Below, piece after piece: positions 9,430 through 17,127 of a stretch of 64,000 nt of DNA (the first letter of the stretch is position 1; every line of letters begins with the position of its first letter). A program made the position numbers and the translations under genes. Below the pieces are notes generated by a model. It ran no database searches. It saw nothing but the letters and a program-made list of their open reading frames with translations, and was not told where the DNA came from. The stretch covers positions 28,338 through 92,337 of the forward strand of contig NZ_JAUYUS010000064.1 of assembly GCF_030694575.1 (NCBI RefSeq), written 5' to 3'. The stretch comes from Parvibaculum sp. GTDB taxonomy: Bacteria > Pseudomonadota > Alphaproteobacteria > Parvibaculales > Parvibaculaceae.

Positions 9430-9807
9430 ATGCAGGACCAGCCGACAGCGAGCGAACTCGTCGAAGCCGTGGCGGATTTCATCCGCAATCACGCCATGCC
9501 GCAGCTGCAGGGCCATGCCGCTTTTCATGCCCGCGTAGCTGCAAATGCACTCGACATCGTGAAGCGTGAGCTTGAAGTCGCGCCAACGGCCAATCCGGAT
9601 GAGCGCCGGCGGCTGACCGACCTGCTCGGCCATGACGGACCGCTGGAGGAGCTCAACAGCGAGTTGTGCGCAAGGATCGAGGCGGGCGAGATTGGACTCG
9701 ACACACCCGGCCTTGCGGATCACCTGTGGAAGACGACGCTTACCAAGCTCGCGATCGATCAGCCGAACTACTCGGGTTATCGGCGCGCCCTTGAGGAAAG
9801 CCGGTAA
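9430..9807 (+). CDS. DUF6285 domain protein
   Basis: 125-residue all-helical protein of the DUF6285 family. It contains the usual opening helix (A-S-E-L-V-E-A-V-A-D-F) and the conserved AANALDIVKREL and LWKTTLTKLAIDQPNYSGY segments. These small proteins are almost always encoded next to the ACAD10-like phosphotransferase, as here, where the ATG follows the upstream TGA with no gap. A regulatory or structural partner role for the kinase is a reasonable inference from this fixed gene order, but nothing in the sequence shows it. Confidence 0.85.
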   Translation: MQDQPTASELVEAVADFIRNHAMPQLQGHAAFHARVAANALDIVKRELEVAPTANPDERRRLTDLLGHDGPLEELNSELCARIEAGEIGLDTPGLADHLWKTTLTKLAIDQPNYSGYRRALEESR

Positions 9808-9819
9808 GGGGGACAGAAC

Positions 9820-10968
9820 ATGTTGCGCAAGAGCCTGACGGTACTTCTCGGTCTGGTGGCCATTTTCGCTGTTGGCGCCGGCATTCTCTACTTCAACAAG
9901 CCCGCCCAGTATTTCGTTCTGCTGAAGCCGTGGTCCGGCTTCGATCCGGCGAAGGCGCCACCCGCTGCGGACTACGCTTCCGACGACGCATGGGCGGCAC
10001 TGCCGGAACGAAACGATAAGGCCGATGTTGTTCCCGCATCGAGCACTGCAATGGACAATCAGGCCCATGCGGATGTCGACGTGTTTTTCATTCATCCGAC
10101 GACTTACTACGGCAAGGCCGGCTGGAATGCGCGGTTCGATGAGCCGGGCTTCCCAATGGACCGGCTGGAAAACGGCGTGTTGCGTTATCAGGCAAGTGCC
10201 TTCAACGGCTGTTGCCGCATTTTCGCGCCGCGCTACCGGCAGGCGACTGTCTATGCGTTCATTGGCAAGGGCGCGGACGAACACGCGGCGCTCGACCTGG
10301 CCTACCGGGATGTCGCACAGGCCTTCGAAAATTTCATCGCCGAGCGGAACGATGGCCGGCCCTTCATACTGGCCGGGCATAGCCAGGGAGCCCTTCACGG
10401 ATCGCGGCTATTGCAGGAGAAGATCGCCGGAACGCCGCTCGCCGACCACATGATTGCGGCCTATTTGATCGGTTCCGCCCTGCCTGCGGATCTTGGATTG
10501 GATGGCATCGCGCCGTGTGCCGCGCCAACGGACCTCCATTGCACACTCAACTGGAACTCAATGAACAATGCAGCCCCTCGGGCCGGCTGGACGCAGGAAG
10601 GGACAACCTGGATAGGTGGCGAATACCGGATGGTCGGCGGCGCGCCCATCGCCTGTATCAATCCACTCAACTGGATAGCAGGCGGAGCCGCCGAGGCCTC
10701 GGAAAATCTCGGCAGCCTCCCCTTCACAGGCTCGGACAAGGATTTCCCGGCGGCGCGCAAAGAGCTTACCGGCGCAAAATGTGAAAACGGTATGCTGATC
10801 GTATCCCCACCCGAAGACGCGGAAGGCTTCACCTACGGCGTGCGTACCGGCGATTATCACATTTACGACTACAACCTCTTTTACATGAATATTCGGGCAA
10901 ATCTGGAGGAACGCGTGGCCGCCTTTCTCGCCACCCGAGAACGCGGGCAAGCCCGGCTGGATCAATAA
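9820..10968 (+). CDS. DUF3089 domain protein (alpha/beta-hydrolase-like), membrane anchored
   Basis: 382-residue protein with one N-terminal hydrophobic segment (about residues 6-23) that looks like an uncleaved anchor or signal. The rest matches DUF3089, a divergent alpha/beta hydrolase group. DVFFIHPTTYY near residue 90 opens the fold, AGHSQGALHG around residue 189 is the nucleophile elbow with Ser, and YDYNLFYMNIR near the C-terminus is in the usual place for the last conserved block. It probably hydrolyses an ester or peptide-like bond outside the inner membrane; the substrate is unknown. It starts 12 bases after the DUF6285 gene and could be in the same operon. Confidence 0.82.
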   Translation: MLRKSLTVLLGLVAIFAVGAGILYFNKPAQYFVLLKPWSGFDPAKAPPAADYASDDAWAALPERNDKADVVPASSTAMDNQAHADVDVFFIHPTTYYGKAGWNARFDEPGFPMDRLENGVLRYQASAFNGCCRIFAPRYRQATVYAFIGKGADEHAALDLAYRDVAQAFENFIAERNDGRPFILAGHSQGALHGSRLLQEKIAGTPLADHMIAAYLIGSALPADLGLDGIAPCAAPTDLHCTLNWNSMNNAAPRAGWTQEGTTWIGGEYRMVGGAPIACINPLNWIAGGAAEASENLGSLPFTGSDKDFPAARKELTGAKCENGMLIVSPPEDAEGFTYGVRTGDYHIYDYNLFYMNIRANLEERVAAFLATRERGQARLDQ

Positions 10969-11041
10969 ACACTTACGAACCGGCGAGCGCCAAGTGACGG
11001 TTTGGTAAGCGTTTTCAGGTCAAATCCTCCGGTCCGGCAAA

Positions 11042-11578
11042 TTGTTGCCGGAGGGTTTGTATGAGTACCAGGTTGTTTCAGTGGCTTATCTCGAAGTCGA
11101 TATTTCGGCCATCTCCTCCCGCCATCCTGTCCGCGCTTTCGATACCTACTGGTCGCACCACGCGCTCAGTGCCGGAGTGCCATCCCGCAACCAGATCAAT
11201 CCGGGCGAGATTGCCGGTCTTCTTCGGTGGCTTCTGGTACTGGAGGTGGTCCCTCGACGGGCCGATATAGAGTATCGCTATCGTCTGGCGGGCACAGGCT
11301 GCACCGAACTCTTCGGCATCGACTACACCGGGAAGGTGCTCGGTGAAAATCTGACGCCTGAAGGGGAGGAAATCCGGCGTCTGGAATTCGGCCGGGTGCT
11401 GGAAAATCTCCGGCCCATTTTTTCGACCTCAAGTCTGCCTATCAAGACCAGGGAGTTCATCACCGTTCACCGCGGCGTTTTTCCGGTATCGGCGTCGGGA
11501 GATGGGGCAGATCAGATTTTCGTGGTCGTGGCCCCGACCGTGACCGAATGCGCATTCCGCGCGCCCGTGACGGCCTAA
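11042..11578 (+). CDS. PAS domain protein (PAS_5 type), start uncertain
   Basis: Up to 178 residues, matching the PAS_5 family. It has RAFDTYWSHH with the following PSRNQINPGEIAGLL, then EYRYRLAGTGCTELFGIDYTG, the core strands, and a final VVVAPT strand. No output domain is attached, so it would act as a lone sensor domain; related proteins are numerous in alphaproteobacteria. The start is a problem. The only in-frame candidates are TTG 11042, TTG 11057 and GTG 11081, none with a good ribosome site, whereas the strong GGAGGG at 11050-11055 points to ATG 11061 in another frame. Its 3' end overlaps the convergent neighbour by 4 bases. Confidence 0.75.
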   Translation: MLPEGLYEYQVVSVAYLEVDISAISSRHPVRAFDTYWSHHALSAGVPSRNQINPGEIAGLLRWLLVLEVVPRRADIEYRYRLAGTGCTELFGIDYTGKVLGENLTPEGEEIRRLEFGRVLENLRPIFSTSSLPIKTREFITVHRGVFPVSASGDGADQIFVVVAPTVTECAFRAPVTA

Positions 11579-12597
11579 TCCGCCAGCCCTGCCCGAAGTT
11601 CACTGTTATAACTCCCCAAACGTTGCCGATAGATATCTCCCATCTGCCGGGACGAAAGCGCCTTCACATTGAGAGTATCCGGTAGCCCGCCCGAGAGCAG
11701 GGACCGCGCCACGGCCGCGTTGGCCGGTTCGGAGTAATGCGTCCCGTCATATGTGTTCGCCGTGTCGATGGTGAGCGCCGAGGGGACCCCATAGTCTAGG
11801 AAACGGTCGAATTTCTCCGAAGCTGCATGAAGCACATGCACATAATCGCCGAGCCAGCCGGCATCATCGTAGGATTTGATCGCCCATGCGGAGATGGGCG
11901 GCACATAGCCGACAAGTTCTGCGTCCGGAAAGATTTTCCGCATGTCGTCATAGAAACGCACACGCTGCGGGGCATTGAACTTTCCCGCCATCAGATCGCG
12001 AAGCGGCACTCTGGGATCGTAGGCCGGCGCGCCCGGAGCGACGTTACAATTGAAGTTGCGGTCATAGACACGGTCCAGCGGCGACACCCCGAAAAGCGTC
12101 TGTTTGGACATCGAGACGGCGTCGAGTGACAGATAGGTCAGGAACGGAGATTTCGGCGCCCCGCCCTCCTTTATGAATGGAGGGATGTTGACGCCGCCGA
12201 TGCGTTCGCGAAAAGCGGCGGCCGGCACTCCCATGATGACGAGCCTGGGTTTGAAACCCCGCGCCCCGACGTAGCGTGCGAAGGCGACAGCTTCCTCCGC
12301 CTTGCCCGCGGAAAACGCGAAGTTGAAACAGCGATAGCCTTCGATCTTGTCCTCGGGCAGCAACGTCACCCGGCTGTCGCCGAAGATCAGGCAGTCATAG
12401 CGCTCCGGGTCGGCAAGAAACCGGTTGGTCTTGCTCAGACGTTCGTTGAACGCATAGTTGACCGTCCCGAGCTTGTTGCCGCCGAAATACCACATGGGGT
12501 CCACGGCCGCATTGAAGCCGAACGCCAGCAATCCGCACACGACCACAGTCGCGAAGATCGTCGCCAGATAGGCCGGTGCGTATTTGCTCATGTTCAT
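11575..12597 (-). CDS. SGNH-hydrolase-like secreted/membrane protein, MBOAT partner (AlgJ/DltD-like role)
   Basis: 340-residue protein with an N-terminal membrane anchor (residues about 9-30, YLATIFATVVVCGLLAFGF). It has SGNH-type landmarks: LIFGDSRVTLL (Ser nucleophile block, about residue 90) and DGTHYSEPANAAVARSLL (Asp-x-x-His block, about residues 287-304). It lies immediately downstream of the MBOAT acyltransferase gene with a 3-base gap. Such pairs (for example AlgI with AlgJ/AlgX) move acyl groups across the membrane and place them on a polysaccharide or other extracellular acceptor. The acceptor here is unknown. I infer the acyltransfer role from the motif pair plus context. Confidence 0.7.
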   Translation of the reverse strand: MNMSKYAPAYLATIFATVVVCGLLAFGFNAAVDPMWYFGGNKLGTVNYAFNERLSKTNRFLADPERYDCLIFGDSRVTLLPEDKIEGYRCFNFAFSAGKAEEAVAFARYVGARGFKPRLVIMGVPAAAFRERIGGVNIPPFIKEGGAPKSPFLTYLSLDAVSMSKQTLFGVSPLDRVYDRNFNCNVAPGAPAYDPRVPLRDLMAGKFNAPQRVRFYDDMRKIFPDAELVGYVPPISAWAIKSYDDAGWLGDYVHVLHAASEKFDRFLDYGVPSALTIDTANTYDGTHYSEPANAAVARSLLSGGLPDTLNVKALSSRQMGDIYRQRLGSYNSELRAGLAD

Positions 12598-12600
12598 GGG

Positions 12601-14112
12601 TCAGAACTGGAAATAGAGGAATTCACTGATGCGCTGAAGGCTCAGTAAGGACGCGGCGGCGGCGAGCCCAACGGCAACTGCCACGCGCTTGCTCGGACGC
12701 CAGAGCGCAAGGCGAGCGAAGCGCGTACCATCGACCGGCAGCAGCAAGGGGTCGCGGCGGCGGTCCGCCCACTTGTAGTTGAAGGCCGGACGCACCATTG
12801 CCAGCCACTGCTGAGTGTTGGGCCAGAACCACACGATGCCCATCCAGAAGACGAGCCATGCGATATCCTCGATGAGACGGTGCGGGCTAAAATTATCGAG
12901 CGGGAGCGCAACGAGACCTCGATAGATTGCCGTCGCCGCATCGATGTCGACGGCACGGAAGAGAACCCATGCCAGAGCCACGCAAAGGAACGTGAGCGCG
13001 CGCGCAATGCCGCGCGACCACCATGTGTTGATCGGCTTCCGTGGCAACGCATTCCAGCCGTGGTTCACAATCAGCATCAGCCCGTGCGCTGCACCCCACA
13101 ACATGAAGGTCCATGCCGGCCCATGCCAGAGACCGCCGAGTGCCATGGTGATGAAAAGATTGAGATAGCGCCGGACCTTGCCGTGCCGGTTTCCGCCGAG
13201 CGCGATATAGAGATAGTCGCGCAGGAAGCGTGACAGTGTCATGTGCCAACGGCGCCAGAAGTCGGTGATGCTCAGCGCCTGATACGGCGAATGGAAGTTC
13301 AGAGGCAGCTTGATGCCGAAGATGCGCGCGGCGCCGATCGCCATGTCGGAATAGCCGGAGAAGTCGAAATAGAGCTGGAAGGTGTAGGCGAGCATTCCCT
13401 CCCAGGCATCGAAGAACCCGATATCGTTGCCGGCGGCCGCGCTGTTGAAGACGGCTGTCGCGACCGGCGCCGCATTGTCCGCCAGCACAACCTTCTTGAA
13501 GAGACCGATGAAGAAGATCGTGAGTCCGATCGTGACGTTCATCCGGTCGAAGGCGAAGCCCCGGGTCTGTTTGGTCTGCGAAAAAATCTCTTTGTGATGG
13601 ACAATCGGGCCCGCAATGAGCTGCGGAAAGAACATCACGAAGAAGCAATATTCGAGAAAACTGTGCGGCTCCACATCTCCGCGCCGGGCGTCGACCAGAT
13701 AGGCGATCTTCTGGAAGGTGAAGAAGGAAATCGCGAGCGGCAGAACGATATGCTGCAACGGGAAATCCGTTTCGAGAACGGCGTTCGACGTTCCTATCAG
13801 GAAATCCGTGTACTTGAAGAAACCGAGAGCCCCGAGATCGACCGTCACGCCGAAGGCGGTAAGGAAGGTTGCCGCACCGCCTCCCGGCTTCAGCCGCTCG
13901 TTCAGAATGGCCTGCGCCATCAGGAAGTTGAAGATCGCAAGCCCGATCAATAGCGGCAGATAGATGGGATTCCACCAGCCGTAGAAGAAGAGCGACGCAA
14001 GCACGAGGAAACCGAGGCTCGCCTCGCGGCCCATATAGGCGCGAATGACGAAGCACAACAGTGCCGTCAGTGGCAGGAAGCCAAAGAGAAAGATGGGTGA
14101 GTTAAAGAGCAA
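12601..14112 (-). CDS. MBOAT family O-acyltransferase (AlgI-like)
   Basis: 503-residue multi-pass membrane protein with about ten hydrophobic segments. MBOAT features are visible: FFPQLIAGPIVHHKE, FDFSGYSDMAIGAARIFGI, FWRRWHMTLSRFLRDYLYI and LGGLWHGPAWTFMLWG with the catalytic His. The family takes acyl groups from a cytoplasmic donor and passes them to an extracytoplasmic acceptor. The similarity is to AlgI-type proteins that acetylate exopolysaccharide. The next gene on the strand encodes an SGNH-like partner. No alginate genes are near, so the symbol algI is not applied. Confidence 0.92.
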   Translation of the reverse strand: MLFNSPIFLFGFLPLTALLCFVIRAYMGREASLGFLVLASLFFYGWWNPIYLPLLIGLAIFNFLMAQAILNERLKPGGGAATFLTAFGVTVDLGALGFFKYTDFLIGTSNAVLETDFPLQHIVLPLAISFFTFQKIAYLVDARRGDVEPHSFLEYCFFVMFFPQLIAGPIVHHKEIFSQTKQTRGFAFDRMNVTIGLTIFFIGLFKKVVLADNAAPVATAVFNSAAAGNDIGFFDAWEGMLAYTFQLYFDFSGYSDMAIGAARIFGIKLPLNFHSPYQALSITDFWRRWHMTLSRFLRDYLYIALGGNRHGKVRRYLNLFITMALGGLWHGPAWTFMLWGAAHGLMLIVNHGWNALPRKPINTWWSRGIARALTFLCVALAWVLFRAVDIDAATAIYRGLVALPLDNFSPHRLIEDIAWLVFWMGIVWFWPNTQQWLAMVRPAFNYKWADRRRDPLLLPVDGTRFARLALWRPSKRVAVAVGLAAAASLLSLQRISEFLYFQF

Positions 14113-14211
14113 TTGGCGAGACGGGCTCCGGCCCCGGATGGGGTTCGAACTGTACAGGAATCGGGAGAATCCTGCTTCGGAAAAGGAATGTCATTACCAA
14201 CCAAGGCATAA

Positions 14212-14239
14212 AAAAGGCCGGGAACAACCCCGGCCTTTT
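14212..14239 (-). terminator. Rho-independent terminator of the thiolase operon (bidirectional form)
   Basis: A perfect 11-bp stem, AAAAGGCCGGG (14212-14222) with CCCGGCCTTTT (14229-14239), and a 6-base loop. The A-tract on one arm and T-tract on the other allow termination in either direction. It lies just below the stop of the thiolase gene (14263). Confidence 0.85.
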
Positions 14240-14262
14240 CCTCGCATGGATTTTCCGGCGGG

Positions 14263-15465
14263 TCAGGCGCCCTGGGCACCGATGATCGTTACCGAGCAGA
14301 CGTTCTGGGAAGGCGCGCCGCCCAGATTGTGGGTAAGGCCGATCTTCGGGTTGGCAAGCTGCCGCTCGCCTGCGCGGCCCTGAAGCTGGAGATACATTTC
14401 ATAGGCCATCCGAAGACCCGAGGCGCCGATGGGATGACCGAAACACTTCAGGCCGCCATCGATCTGGCATGGAACCTTGCCGTCGGCGTCGTAAAACCCG
14501 TCCATGACGTCCTTCACCGCACCACCTTCGGGCGAGATGAAAAGATCTTCCATGGTTACGAGCTCCGTAATCGAGAAGCAGTCATGCACTTCCATCATGC
14601 TGACTTCCTCGCGCGGATTGTCGATGCCGGCTTCCTTGTAGGCCTTCTTGGCCGCGATCCGCGCCGTATGGAAGTAGCTGCCGTCCCAGCTGTTATGCTG
14701 GGATTCGAGGCCGTTCGAAACCGAAAGCTGCATCGCCTTCACGGTGACGATGTCCTTCTTGCCCATGGCCTTGGCAATTTCCGGCGTGGTAACGATCACC
14801 GCCGCCGCGCCGTCGGACACGCCGCAGCAATCGAAGAGACCAAGCGGCTCGGCGATCATCGGGGCATTCATCACCTGGTCTTCGGTCACTTCATTGCGGA
14901 GATGGGCCTTGGGGTTCTTCGCGCCATTGGCATGGCTCTTCACGGAAACATGCGCGATCGCGCGCTTGAGGTCTTCCTTGCTGACGCCATGCTTCGCCCG
15001 ATAGGCGGAGGCGAGCTGCGCGAAGTTGCCCGGCGCGGAGCCCGACGGCGACCATTGCGGATTGAGCGTGCCCATGTTGCCGACCGGCAAGCCGCCATAG
15101 CCCGTGTCCTTGAGTTTCTCGACACCGACCGCGAGTGCGATATCGGCTGCTCCGGAGGCCACCGCATAAACGGCGCCGCGGAAGGCTTCCGAGCCGGAGG
15201 CACAGAAGTTTTCCACGCGGGTCACCGCGATGTTCGGAAGCCGCAGCGCGACCGAAAGCGGCGTGCCGCCCTTGCCGGTGCCGATCTCGTCGATATGGGT
15301 CGAAAACCAGGCCGCATCGAGCTGCGTCGGCTCGATACCGGCATCCTGCATGGCTTCGAGATAGGCCTCGACCATCAGTTCTTCCGGACCCGCATCCCAG
15401 CGTTCGCCGAACTTCGAGCAACCCATGCCGAGGATCGCGACCTTGTCCTTGATACCTGCCGCCAT
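14263..15465 (-). CDS. Thiolase family protein (SCP2/acetyl-CoA acetyltransferase-like)
   Basis: 400-residue thiolase of the SCP-x/acetoacetyl-CoA type. The nucleophilic Cys is in VENFCASGSEAF (about residue 90). The C-terminal catalytic blocks are MMEVHDCFSITE and CFGHPIGASGLRMAYEM, so the active site appears complete. It normally makes or cleaves a beta-ketoacyl-CoA with CoA as the acceptor. It lies 12 bases downstream of the HMG-CoA-synthase-like/DUF35 fusion gene, and the two probably form a complex, as thiolase, DUF35 and HMG-CoA synthase do in archaea. A terpene, steroid or branched-chain acyl-CoA substrate is possible but cannot be read from sequence. Confidence 0.88.
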   Translation of the reverse strand: MAAGIKDKVAILGMGCSKFGERWDAGPEELMVEAYLEAMQDAGIEPTQLDAAWFSTHIDEIGTGKGGTPLSVALRLPNIAVTRVENFCASGSEAFRGAVYAVASGAADIALAVGVEKLKDTGYGGLPVGNMGTLNPQWSPSGSAPGNFAQLASAYRAKHGVSKEDLKRAIAHVSVKSHANGAKNPKAHLRNEVTEDQVMNAPMIAEPLGLFDCCGVSDGAAAVIVTTPEIAKAMGKKDIVTVKAMQLSVSNGLESQHNSWDGSYFHTARIAAKKAYKEAGIDNPREEVSMMEVHDCFSITELVTMEDLFISPEGGAVKDVMDGFYDADGKVPCQIDGGLKCFGHPIGASGLRMAYEMYLQLQGRAGERQLANPKIGLTHNLGGAPSQNVCSVTIIGAQGA

Positions 15466-15477
15466 GTCCGTTTCTCC

Positions 15478-16986
15478 CTATTCGGCCGCCTGGCCCGTTT
15501 GTGATTTTGCTGCATTCGCCGCGACAGGAACCGCCTTCCAGAAATACCGCCGGAAACCGCGCTTCTCGTCGAATTCCTTGATCCGGAAGACGAGCTTCAC
15601 TTCCATGCCGGAATCGACCGTGCCGGCCTCGACATCCGTGAAATCCATCATGATCCGGCCGCCTTCCTCGAACACGACCATGCCGTAATGGTTCGGCGGG
15701 TTCATGCTGAAGGAGAGGAAGTCCGCGGACCAGGAGAGGATTTTCGCCTTCTTCTCGGCGAACTTGTAAGGCTCCTGCGTGTCGACCGTATGGTTGTTCG
15801 GATTGACCGAAATGCGGGACCTGGGGAACTGGATGACACCCGTTTCCGTGCACCGCCCGCCCACGAGACCCATCAGCATGTCTTCGTTGCGGTAGAGCGT
15901 GGTGAGCGCGGTCTTCTTGTCCTGCTCGGCGCGCATTCCCTTTTCCCATTCAATGAGGCCATTGAAGGTCAGGAATTTGAGGTAGTTGGTTTCCTCGGTG
16001 CGATTGGCGAGCGAGCCGACAATGCCGCGCTTGCCGGCCTGGCTCGAGAGCTTGTCGGTCACTTCGAAGACGAGGGCGTCGCAACCGCCGCCGAAATGGA
16101 GAACCATGACCTTGTCGCCCGGCTTCGCTTCCTTCTGCAACGTGTGAACGAGCATGACGAGCGAATGGGCCGCGCCGGTCTCGCCGCAATTTGCCGCAAG
16201 CGTGTCCCGCGCTGCCTCCGGGGCTATGCCCGAACGCTTCGCAAGCTGCTGGACGAACTTGTCGCCGAAACTGCACGGCATAACAAAATGTTTGATATCT
16301 CCGGCACTTACACCGGATTTCTCAAGGGCAGCCTTCACTGCCCGGGGAACGATTTTCGCGAACCCCTCATCGCGAATCCAGCGTTCTTCCCAGTTGTAGT
16401 CGAACTCTTCCGTACCGCCGCGAAAATGGTCGACGAAATCGACGGTGAGGCTCGCCCCGCCGAGATAGGTGGCGATCACATTGTCCGTACCCACCGTTAC
16501 GGCGGCGGCGCCATCGCCGAAATCGAGTTCCTGGGCGGTGACCGCTTTGGTTTTCCGATGATCGGATGCGAGCACCAGCGCGTGCTTCGCCTCCCCGGCC
16601 TTCACTGCCGAAAGCGCCTGCATCAGTGCCGAGGTGCCGGCACGCTGCGTCGACGCCACATCGACCGCGCGAACCTGCTCGCTGAGCGTCAGCGCGGCCG
16701 CGATGATGCCGCTGTTGAGGCGGTCCTTGAACGGCATCGTCGTCGAGCCGAAATAGAGCGCGTCCACATGGCTGCGGTCGTCGTCCGGGCCGAGCAGATC
16801 GCGGGCCGCTTCAACTGCCATCGTGACGGCGTCTTCGTCCCAATTCGCCATCGAGCGCTCGCCCTTCCCCTTGCCGAGGAAGTTGGGCGCCACCCAGGCG
16901 TTTGCCTGTGCAACGGCCTTTCGCTGCAACCGAAGCCGCGGGATATATCCGCCAAATGCTGTAAGTCCCACCGTCTGCTGGGCCAT
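15478..16986 (-). CDS. HMG-CoA synthase-like protein fused to a DUF35 OB-fold, catalytic Cys replaced
   Basis: 502-residue fusion. Residues about 1-360 follow the archaeal HMG-CoA synthase/KAS III thiolase fold (TAFGGYIPRLRL at the start; NCGETGAAHSLVML near 285). Residues about 370-485 are a DUF35 OB-fold with QFPRSRI and YGMVVFEEGGRIMMDFTD. By hand alignment to the archaeal ACKAGT motif, the nucleophilic Cys is Gln114 (STQRAGT), and the His of the HxP motif is Val235 (VMP). The usual four Cys of the DUF35 zinc ribbon are reduced to one. Normal condensation chemistry is therefore unlikely. The protein may bind an acyl-CoA, decarboxylate it, or serve as a structural partner of the downstream thiolase. 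Confidence 0.82.
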   Translation of the reverse strand: MAQQTVGLTAFGGYIPRLRLQRKAVAQANAWVAPNFLGKGKGERSMANWDEDAVTMAVEAARDLLGPDDDRSHVDALYFGSTTMPFKDRLNSGIIAAALTLSEQVRAVDVASTQRAGTSALMQALSAVKAGEAKHALVLASDHRKTKAVTAQELDFGDGAAAVTVGTDNVIATYLGGASLTVDFVDHFRGGTEEFDYNWEERWIRDEGFAKIVPRAVKAALEKSGVSAGDIKHFVMPCSFGDKFVQQLAKRSGIAPEAARDTLAANCGETGAAHSLVMLVHTLQKEAKPGDKVMVLHFGGGCDALVFEVTDKLSSQAGKRGIVGSLANRTEETNYLKFLTFNGLIEWEKGMRAEQDKKTALTTLYRNEDMLMGLVGGRCTETGVIQFPRSRISVNPNNHTVDTQEPYKFAEKKAKILSWSADFLSFSMNPPNHYGMVVFEEGGRIMMDFTDVEAGTVDSGMEVKLVFRIKEFDEKRGFRRYFWKAVPVAANAAKSQTGQAAE

Positions 16987-17127
16987 ACGTCTCCCTTTCC
17001 CAAACCGTCTGGTTATTGTTGGAGGGGAGTTTATCGAGGAATGCCGGTTCGCTACAACCGCCAGGAGGAACTGCCGACATCACCCGCGCTGCCGCTACGT
17101 CATGCACCGAATGAAGCGACCGGCGCG

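Noticed and set aside
14130-14165. tRNA-like T-arm sequence (GGGGTTCGAACTG)
   Set aside because: No acceptor, D or anticodon arm can be formed around it, and it lies just past the MBOAT start.
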